A stretch of DNA of 64,000 bases, taken from assembly GCA_003260075.1 (NCBI GenBank), contig QLIY01000037.1, positions 128,218 through 192,217 of the forward strand. The letters run 5' to 3'. Shown here in pieces: positions 62,101 through 64,000 of the stretch (positions are counted from its first letter, which is position 1; every line of letters starts with the position of its first letter). The position numbers and the translations under genes were made by a program. This DNA is from Phallusia mammillata (lineage: Eukaryota > Chordata > Ascidiacea > Phlebobranchia > Ascidiidae). Below the pieces are notes generated by a model that saw nothing but the letters and a program-made list of their open reading frames with translations, was not told the origin of the DNA and searched no databases.

Positions 62101-63592
62101 CAACTTCAAGATTCTTGCCCTTGCTGTGACCTTCGCTATCAACGTTTCGCTTCTATTCTACAAGGCAAGACGAACATTTGTATCACTAATTTATAACCGT
62201 TGTTTTTTCACATATTTTCCTTAATTCAGCAGCAATGCACAGTCACCAGTCAGCTAAGGTCACATATAACATTTAAGTTATTTGCAGTGGCAGACGATCA
62301 GTGATGATTTAGAGGGGGCAGAAGGAAGTGATGATATGGCACAGATTTCTATGGACGATAAGATGGAAGACGACACGATATCACTACCCGAGGAACTGCA
62401 ATATTTGGAAGCTGGATTACGATTTTTCACTACGATTCATCTCTTCCTAAGTTTATCCATGCTAGTGTCATATTACCGACTTAAGGTGAGTTTTCGTTGG
62501 GTACTTTAAGCTTATGGTACACAAGTATTAAGAGCTGATTCGGTATAGCGCCTTCAATGGGCCTGGCGTACTGTGATTCAAGTATTAAGAGAGTTTTGGA
62601 TTAAAACACTAGAATATTTTAAACTAAATCCAATCGAAATGTTTCCATTGTTTCTTTTACCGACAGGTTCCGCTGGTGATTTTCAAACGTGAAAAGGAAG
62701 TAGCACGAAAACTCGAGTTTGATGGACTTTATGTGAATGAAGATCCGGCTGATGACGATCTTCCTGGTCAGTGGGATCGACTCGTCATTTCCTGTCCGTC
62801 GTTTCCGTCCAATTACTGGGACAAGTTCGTCAAGAAAAAGGTACTTAAAACGCTGTTTAAGTTATCAAAAACCTGATTGTTTTGTTTAATCTTAAGAAAG
62901 AGCATATTTTCTTCAAAAAAAAGAGAAGGATTGTGAAAACATTTCAGGCTATGACAATTCGTTCTAATCCGAAAGACAAATTTTGTCGTATGGTAATGAG
63001 GTTTACTTTTTTGTTGAACAGGTCATGGACAAGTTCGCTAGTCAGTGCGGTCAAGAGAAGGTTCGGGAACTTCTTGGAATGGACCAATCAACGACCAGCT
63101 TTTTGTTTGAAGAAGAGAAAACGGATGAAAGCCTTATTACCCAAATGTAAGAAAGGTGTTTCATCCAACATTATTTTACACCTTTTCATTACAATTTTCC
63201 ACAAATGCTAATAAAAGCGATTTAAGCAGGGAATTTTTCAATTTTTCCATAATTTTGTTCAACAAACGTCTTTGGAAGCAATAAGTTTCTATGAAAAGCA
63301 ATGATTAATAATAAAATTTCTCTAGATTCTGTAAATTTCTCTTCAAAAGTAAAAACTCTTCAAAATTCCTGCTCGTATTTTTAGGTTCAACAACTTTGAC
63401 CTCAAATACACAGTGTGGAAAGTTGGAGTAATTTTCTGTGATCAGTCTTTCCTCTATCTTCTCTGGTACCTTGTGATGTCGGTATTTGGACAATACAACC
63501 GATTCTTCTTCTCCCTGCATCTTCTTGACATCGCTGTATGCTCCAAGGGACTTCGAACAATTCTCACCTCCGTCACACACAATGGAAAGCAG
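11008..63592 (+). CDS. RYR: Ryanodine receptor (sarcoplasmic/endoplasmic reticulum Ca2+ release channel), 108 exons in window, 3' end outside
   Basis: This homotetrameric Ca2+ release channel of the SR/ER membrane couples excitation or cytosolic Ca2+ to contraction. The start ATG at 11008 opens [16 protein letters not shown], almost the vertebrate RyR N terminus. I placed 108 exons with matching phases, totalling 14,592 nt and 4,864 residues with no stop. Vertebrate RyRs are about 4,870-5,040 residues and still need roughly 200 more after this point, so the full protein should be near 5,080. In order it contains the N-terminal beta-trefoil and MIR domains, RIH, three SPRY domains, two pairs of RyR repeats, the large helical solenoid, the calmodulin-binding segment, EF-hands, a divergent region with hydrophobic helices, and S1-S4. 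The pore helix, GGGIG-type filter, S6 and C-tail are beyond 64000. Introns are mostly 100-700 bp; at least three use GC donors. Exons are listed in the following entries. Only one or two splice sites are ambiguous. Confidence 0.98.
11076..11356. mobile_element. Decayed hAT-like MITE in RyR intron 1
   Basis: It starts with the typical CAGTGGTTCTCAACC terminus and has three copies of a GTGGCCCCCTT-like subterminal motif. The right terminus has decayed, so the end coordinate is approximate and no target duplication is visible. Confidence 0.55.
13940..14133. mobile_element. Repeat copy shared with 61594-61841 (hAT-like terminus)
   Basis: The segment GCTTATCCAAGTTATTGCCC...TTTATTGTTAGCTGTCAATT recurs at 61638-61677, and both copies end in a GAAA(A)CCACTG terminus. 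Boundaries are approximate. Confidence 0.55.
14961..15080. mobile_element. MITE with long inverted repeats (TCTCAGCAAGAA family), copy 1
   Basis: The left end TCTCAGCAAGAAAATACAAG is repeated inverted at the right end (CTTGTATCTTCTTGCTGAGA). Similarity of the two arms extends over about 31 bp. Related copies lie at about 19375-19630 and 22890-23035. Confidence 0.75.
19161..20944 (+). CDS. RYR: RyR exons 14-17: first RIH domain region
   Basis: Residues about 432-662. Exons: 19161-19346, 19968-20221, 20386-20504, 20811-20944. Recognisable sequence includes [52 protein letters not shown] and [20 protein letters not shown]. The segment is alpha-helical, shared between RyR and IP3 receptors, and links the N-terminal domains to SPRY1. 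Exon 14 is the least conserved, with an acidic [13 protein letters not shown] stretch. Confidence 0.96.
19375..19630. mobile_element. Long-inverted-repeat MITE, copy 2 (diverged)
   Basis: It shares the arms AATACAAGCCAATATCAGTG and GCAGATATTGGCTTGT and the internal CATCGTCAGG motif with the copy at 14961. It is longer and more diverged; boundaries are approximate. It overlaps no exon. Confidence 0.6.
20554..20780. mobile_element. hAT-like MITE, perfect 16-bp termini
   Basis: The termini CAGAGGTTCCCAACCT and AGGTTGGGAACCTCTG are perfect inverted repeats. I see no matching 8-bp target duplication. It sits in RyR intron 16, close to the acceptor of exon 17. Confidence 0.8.
21283..22822 (+). CDS. 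RYR: RyR exons 18-20: SPRY1 domain
   Basis: Residues about 663-878. Exons: 21283-21524, 22212-22404, 22612-22822. Key stretches are [54 protein letters not shown] and [21 protein letters not shown]1 is a cytosolic beta-sandwich that contributes to the FKBP-binding corner in vertebrate RyRs. The two introns carry an hAT-like MITE (21558-21842) and unremarkable AT-rich sequence. Confidence 0.97.
21558..21842. mobile_element. hAT-like MITE in RyR intron 18
   Basis: Ends CAGCGGTTCTCAAAC and GTCGAAGAACCACTG are imperfect inverted repeats, with subterminal ggtccacgg / ggtccgcg motifs. No clean target duplication. Confidence 0.65.
22890..23035. mobile_element. Long-inverted-repeat MITE, copy 3 (diverged)
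   Basis: It shares AATACAAGCCAGTATTTGAG and AAACGTTGTAATGTTTCGCA with copy 1. It lies in RyR intron 20. Boundaries are approximate. Confidence 0.6.
23266..25720 (+). CDS. RYR: RyR exons 21-25: RyR repeats 1 and 2
   Basis: Residues about 879-1083. Exons: 23266-23370, 23893-24080, 25054-25213, 25485-25558, 25632-25720. The two repeats are marked by the paired motifs [20 protein letters not shown] and [18 protein letters not shown], each followed by NPCLVEF or NPRLVPF and then by LGYHVGI or [10 protein letters not shown]. Exon 23 must start at 25054 ([20 protein letters not shown]): an AG 35 nt upstream (exon start 25019) is out of phase and meets a stop. Confidence 0.95.
23713..23856. repeat. 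SINE-like repeat, copy with both modules
   Basis: Module 1 is CGTACACCGGGCCTGTTGAG then GGCGTTATAACGAATCAAG. Module 2 is GATCGCTGGTCTGCATGGAC then GCTTTAGGGCTGATTCCAG. Modules recur at 27821-27868, 34056-34226, 35213-35262, 53774-53880 and 62535-62572. Confidence 0.65.
24621..24978. mobile_element. hAT-type MITE with 8-bp TSD gtttaaag
   Basis: A 358-bp element with ends CGGTGGTTCTCAATC and GTTTGAGAACCACCG lies between perfect copies of gtttaaag (24613-24620 and 24979-24986). No coding capacity. Confidence 0.88.
25990..28236 (+). CDS. RYR: RyR exons 26-32: SPRY2 domain and following linker
   Basis: Residues about 1084-1329. Exons: 25990-26084, 26216-26320, 26640-26736, 26952-27088, 27305-27369, 27589-27693, 28105-28236. 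Motifs: [88 protein letters not shown] and [15 protein letters not shown]2 is a cytosolic beta-sandwich; in skeletal RyR1 it lies on the face towards the voltage sensor. Here it is split by more introns than SPRY1. Confidence 0.96.
27821..27868. repeat. SINE-like module 2, fragment
   Basis: Matches GCTGGTCTGCAT...GCTTTAGGGTTGATCCCAG of the repeat at 23713. Lies in RyR intron 31. Confidence 0.55.
28498..30572 (+). CDS. RYR: RyR exons 33-38: variable linker and SPRY3 domain
   Basis: Residues about 1330-1583. Exons: 28498-28550, 28895-29026, 29412-29560, 29673-29851, 30227-30389, 30486-30572. The linker is poorly conserved and contains a run of five His after PHQ (exon 34). SPRY3 begins around [15 protein letters not shown] and continues [45 protein letters not shown] and [20 protein letters not shown]. 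The corresponding vertebrate linker is also divergent. Confidence 0.95.
30631..33102 (+). CDS. RYR: RyR exons 39-44: junctional solenoid, first half
   Basis: Residues about 1584-1903. Exons: 30631-30841, 31170-31329, 31595-31714, 31949-32110, 32553-32729, 32972-33102. Signature sequence: [100 protein letters not shown] and [15 protein letters not shown]. The exon 43 donor must be the GT at 32730 (after CTTGT), because the GT two bases upstream breaks the frame. The vertebrate RyR1 Glu-rich acidic stretch that follows is absent. Confidence 0.95.
32284..32424. mobile_element. TA-flanked pogo/mariner-like MITE
   Basis: Ends CAGACTAATTCTGAT and GCCGGATTCGCCTG form a degenerate inverted repeat between TA dinucleotides. 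Related elements are at 42184-42282 and 54316-54494. Confidence 0.6.
33406..37901 (+). CDS. RYR: RyR exons 45-54: solenoid and second RIH domain
   Basis: Residues about 1904-2400. Exons: 33406-33569, 33860-33978, 34475-34607, 34924-35166, 35611-35759, 35826-35947, 36577-36714, 36800-36903, 37236-37371, 37721-37901. Highly conserved blocks are [108 protein letters not shown] and [19 protein letters not shown]. This is the second RIH-type region of the cytosolic shell. Exon 47 extends past an internal GT to end at 34607, as phase and similarity require. Confidence 0.96.
34056..34226 (-). repeat. SINE-like element with tRNA-derived part (tRNA pseudogene on minus strand)
   Basis: On the minus strand 34203-34221 reads GCTCAGTTGGTAGAGCGCC, a tRNA D-arm/A-box, and 34154-34164 gives GGTTCGAATCC, a B-box. 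The T-arm sequence GCGGGTTCGAA is present twice. The 5' acceptor strand does not pair, so a functional tRNA is unlikely. The adjoining 34056-34110 matches module 1 of the repeat at 23713. Confidence 0.7.
35213..35262. repeat. SINE-like module 2, fragment
   Basis: Matches GTGATCGCTGGTCTGCGTAG ... CTTCAGGACTGATCGCAG with a small insertion. Lies in RyR intron 48. Confidence 0.55.
38373..40763 (+). CDS. RYR: RyR exons 55-60: bridging solenoid
   Basis: Residues about 2400-2687. Exons: 38373-38496, 38683-38791, 39082-39257, 39697-39917, 40185-40275, 40623-40763. Blocks: [110 protein letters not shown] and [14 protein letters not shown]. Exon 55 opens with an acidic run (DDDEEEEE). No unusual splice sites here. 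Confidence 0.96.
40976..42617 (+). CDS. RYR: RyR exons 61-64: RyR repeats 3 and 4 with phosphorylation loop
   Basis: Residues about 2688-2945. Exons: 40976-41139, 41402-41570, 41977-42120, 42321-42617. The paired repeats show [46 protein letters not shown] and then [40 protein letters not shown]. In vertebrate receptors this domain carries the PKA/CaMKII-regulated serines. The equivalent loop here reads [10 protein letters not shown] then [15 protein letters not shown], so basophilic-site potential (R-C-S-S) is retained but the exact sequence differs. Confidence 0.95.
42184..42282. mobile_element. TA-flanked pogo/mariner-like MITE, 99 bp
   Basis: CAGTAAATCTCGCTTTATCC and its inverted partner TAGTCGAGTTTACTG flank a short core; TA is present on both sides. 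It ends 38 nt before the acceptor of RyR exon 64. Confidence 0.7.
42996..47847 (+). CDS. RYR: RyR exons 65-77: central helical domain
   Basis: Residues about 2946-3440. Exons: 42996-43109, 43317-43460, 43763-43884, 43946-43995, 44373-44433, 44562-44663, 45133-45266, 45326-45407, 45496-45555, 45829-45959, 46211-46361, 46980-47197, 47732-47847. Blocks: SSDD-free [112 protein letters not shown] and [18 protein letters not shown]. Exon 73 (45496-45555) looks like an optional cassette. Exon 71 supplies the 18 nt that reappear beside the assembly gap at 47395-47400. Confidence 0.94.
44071..44158. repeat. (TA)n followed by 71-nt poly-C tract
   Basis: Positions 44088-44158 are an uninterrupted run of 71 C, preceded by a TA dinucleotide repeat. 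It lies in RyR intron 68 and is not coding; the length may be a sequencing or assembly estimate. Confidence 0.95.
45496..45555 (+). CDS. RYR: RyR exon 73: 60-nt symmetric, probably alternative exon with RRFS site
   Basis: The exon has a good acceptor (ttttaccag) and donor (AAAA|gtaat), is 60 nt long, and joins phases 2 and 1 on both sides. Skipping it therefore keeps the frame, giving [14 protein letters not shown], which aligns without gap to the vertebrate YVEKLRPALGECLA. Inclusion adds about 20 residues, [20 protein letters not shown], containing an R-R-F-S site. That it is alternatively spliced is inferred. Confidence 0.7.
47348..47624. mobile_element. hAT-type MITE with 8-bp TSD taataggt, interrupted by assembly gap
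   Basis: Ends CAGTGGTCGGCAACC and GGTTGCCGACCCCTG are near-perfect inverted repeats; taataggt flanks both sides (47340-47347, 47625-47632). The left end is duplicated around six N bases at 47395-47400. Confidence 0.88.
47395..47400. other. Assembly gap (6 N)
   Basis: Six N bases sit within the MITE. The 18 nt immediately to the left (47377-47394) are identical to RyR exon 71, and 22 nt of MITE end are repeated on both sides, so the local join is suspect. Confidence 0.95.
47848..49054. other. Long RyR intron 77
   Basis: A 1.2-kb intron holding the MITE at 48126-48382; the remainder is AT-rich with no feature I can support. Confidence 0.6.
48126..48382. mobile_element. hAT-type MITE, same family as 60689-60874
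   Basis: Ends CAGTGGTTCCCAACC and GTTGTGGAACCACTG are imperfect inverted repeats; flanks tattaaga and tattaaac are a decayed 8-bp duplication. The interior shares the GTAGATACTAAACCA-like stretch with the copy at 60689. Confidence 0.82.
49055..51720 (+). CDS. RYR: RyR exons 78-84: helical domain end and calmodulin-binding segment
   Basis: Residues about 3440-3724. Exons: 49055-49182, 49521-49608, 49684-49788, 50365-50586, 50953-51054, 51198-51310, 51627-51720. Blocks: [59 protein letters not shown] and [12 protein letters not shown]. Exon 83 (residues about 3656-3693) matches the vertebrate calmodulin-binding peptide around human RyR1 3614-3643: [20 protein letters not shown] then [12 protein letters not shown]. 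Conservation there is much higher than in the flanking exons. Confidence 0.96.
51721..52985. other. Long RyR intron 84, no feature recognised
   Basis: At about 1.27 kb this is one of the longest introns. It separates the calmodulin-binding exons from the weakly conserved exon 85. I see no MITE termini, RNA gene or extra exon in it, though a poorly conserved alternative exon could be missed. Confidence 0.5.
52986..56305 (+). CDS. RYR: RyR exons 85-93: core solenoid (RIH-associated)
   Basis: Residues about 3725-4072. Exons: 52986-53086, 53285-53405, 53963-54142, 54516-54592, 54664-54740, 55177-55257, 55450-55595, 55785-55856, 56116-56305. Exon 85 ([18 protein letters not shown]...) is weakly conserved and its acceptor (cctaaag) is poor. 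Later exons are nearly vertebrate-like: [86 protein letters not shown] and [20 protein letters not shown]. This region transmits cytosolic ligand signals to the pore. Confidence 0.95.
53774..53880. repeat. SINE-like repeat, modules in opposite relative orientation
   Basis: Module 2 appears inverted (CTGGGATCAACCCTAAAGCC) followed by module 1 in forward orientation (GTACGCCAGGCCCATTAAAG then GCGTTATACTGAAC). Lies in RyR intron 86. Confidence 0.55.
54316..54494. mobile_element. Pogo/mariner-like MITE in RyR intron 87
   Basis: Ends CAGACGAATTCGGTTAATCG and AAGCGGATTTGTCTG are inverted and related to the 32284 element. It ends about 20 nt before the acceptor of exon 88. Confidence 0.6.
55603..55624. 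repeat. (AAT)n microsatellite
   Basis: A short AAT trinucleotide run directly follows the donor of RyR exon 91. Confidence 0.85.
56828..58092 (+). CDS. RYR: RyR exons 94-97: EF-hand pair and thumb/forefinger region
   Basis: Residues about 4073-4284. Exons: 56828-57044, 57407-57568, 57760-57885, 57963-58092. Sequence: [20 protein letters not shown], an EF-hand loop [12 protein letters not shown] at 56971-57006, a second degenerate loop before YQEFTEQF, then [53 protein letters not shown] and FCEDTIFE. The first loop has Asp at positions 1, 3 and 12, Gly at 6 and a hydrophobic at 8. Confidence 0.96.
58309..61490 (+). CDS. RYR: RyR exons 98-103: divergent region with hydrophobic helices and basic motifs
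   Basis: Residues about 4285-4600. Exons: 58309-58400, 58538-58705, 58895-59027, 59756-59853, 60407-60626, 61254-61490. Exon 98 has [11 protein letters not shown] and an acidic tail. Exons 99-100 encode two hydrophobic segments ([36 protein letters not shown]) leading to [16 protein letters not shown], which matches the vertebrate VTELLAGMPDPTSDEV segment. Exons 101-103 are disordered: [13 protein letters not shown], a polybasic [10 protein letters not shown], and [13 protein letters not shown] running into S1. Vertebrate isoforms also differ most here. Confidence 0.93.
59212..59529. mobile_element. hAT-type MITE with 8-bp TSD catagccc
   Basis: The element begins AGGCGTGTCCAAAGTGGGGC and ends with TTTGGAAACCCCTAC. 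Perfect copies of catagccc flank it at 59204-59211 and 59530-59537. It lies in RyR intron 100. Confidence 0.82.
60689..60874. mobile_element. hAT-type MITE with 8-bp TSD ctttaata
   Basis: A 186-bp element with ends CAGTGGTTCCCAAGC and GGTTGGGAACCACTG is flanked by perfect ctttaata copies (60681-60688, 60875-60882). The perfect duplication suggests a recent insertion. Confidence 0.9.
61594..61841. mobile_element. Repeat copy shared with 13940-14133 (hAT-like terminus)
   Basis: It contains GCTTATCCAAGTTATTGGAC and TTTATTGTTAGCTGTCAATT and ends GGTTGAAAACCACTG. It lies in RyR intron 103. Confidence 0.55.
62078..63592 (+). CDS. RYR: RyR exons 104-108: S1 to S4 of the channel domain
   Basis: Residues about 4601-4864. 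Exons: 62078-62164, 62288-62485, 62667-62840, 63022-63146, 63385-63592. S1 is [21 protein letters not shown]2 is [18 protein letters not shown]. Then comes the near-invariant [20 protein letters not shown] and [13 protein letters not shown], and S3-S4 [40 protein letters not shown] and [13 protein letters not shown] SVTHNGKQ. Exon 104 ends with a GC donor (TACAAG|gcaaga). The next exon, with S5 and the pore, lies beyond the window. Confidence 0.97.
62535..62572. repeat. SINE-like module 1, inverted fragment
   Basis: GATTCGGTATAGCGCCTTCAATGGGCCTGGCGTAC is the reverse complement of module 1. Lies in RyR intron 105. Confidence 0.5.
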
Positions 63593-63655
63593 GTTGGAAT
63601 AAAAAAAATTCAAAATTTAACGGAATCAAAAAATTTACAATTTTACTTTTGGCTG

Positions 63656-63659
<4 letters not shown>

Positions 63660-63721
<62 letters not shown>
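63660..63721. repeat. 62-nt poly-C tract
   Basis: Positions 63660-63721 are all C, 68 nt after the exon 108 donor. A 13-nt A run follows nearby (63738-63750), then CGGCCCGCGGCC and TGGCCTACC motifs resembling the interior of the MITE at 59212. Confidence 0.95.
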
Positions 63722-63723
<2 letters not shown>

Positions 63724-64000
63724 ATGTGTTTGATTACAAAAAAAAAAAAAAGTTTCGGCCCGCGGCCAACCATGTTTATTGTCTGTGGCCTACCATGGGT
63801 AAAGGTCGCACAACCCAGCTGTATATAGGGATTCTGCTTTTATTGTATATCTAACTAACCCTACAACAAACATGTTTTAGCTATTTGGGGTCTGAAAGCA
63901 TTTTGTTCAAGTTTTGTACATTTTCACTGGGAGAAAAGTGTTGTTTACGCACATAGGGAGCATAAAAATGAGTTCGTATGTCAACTTCACAAAATCTTCT

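Noticed and set aside
63413..63828. Frames with poly-Pro or poly-Gly runs
   Set aside because: They arise from translating the poly-C tract beyond the exon 108 donor; the coding exon ends at 63592.
1..64000. CRISPR arrays, bacterial operons, rRNA genes, viral genes
   Set aside because: None seen. The sequence is a nuclear animal locus with spliceosomal introns, and no retroviral or viral protein motif was recognised.

Overview
The window is eukaryotic DNA with many short introns, an AT-rich background, and numerous small non-autonomous DNA transposons and SINE-like repeats. Protein similarity points to an invertebrate chordate. The compact gene structure (a roughly 5,000-residue ryanodine receptor with more than 108 exons in about 53 kb) suggests an ascidian such as Ciona. 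That assignment is inferred from gene content and intron style; no database search was made.

Three protein-coding genes are supported. (1) Positions 11-2727, minus strand: the N-terminal half of a group II p21-activated kinase (PAK4/5/6 type). It has the CRIB motif in its first coding exon, a long Arg/Asp/Ser-rich linker, and runs off the left edge just before the kinase domain. (2) Positions 4604-9494, minus strand: a complete seven-exon class A GPCR of 352 residues. It most resembles melatonin-type and amine-type receptors and has unusual CRY and NSIIY motifs. (3) Positions 11008-63592, plus strand: a ryanodine receptor gene. I could chain 108 coding exons in one continuous reading frame (14,592 nt, 4,864 residues). 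The gene runs off the right edge after S4; the pore and C-terminal tail lie outside.

Layout: the kinase and the GPCR lie in tandem on the minus strand, separated by about 1.9 kb that holds a 490-bp hAT-type MITE. The GPCR and the ryanodine receptor are divergent across 1.5 kb. That interval contains an overlapping CRE and palindromic E-box, a CAGCTG E-box, and a strong splice donor suggesting a non-coding first exon of the ryanodine receptor.

The ryanodine receptor introns hold most of the repeats: hAT-type MITEs with 8-bp target duplications, TA-flanked pogo/mariner-like MITEs, a long-inverted-repeat family, SINE-like modules (one with a tRNA-derived part), two poly-C tracts of 71 and 62 nt, and a 6-N assembly gap whose left edge carries 18 nt copied from a coding exon 2.2 kb upstream.

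The most interesting biology is in the ryanodine receptor. A 60-nt phase-symmetric exon (45496-45555) inserts 20 residues with an RRFS kinase-type site where the vertebrate receptors align without a gap. Three introns use GC-AG splicing. The first EF-hand is more canonical than in vertebrates. The divergent region carries RRRS and polybasic motifs.
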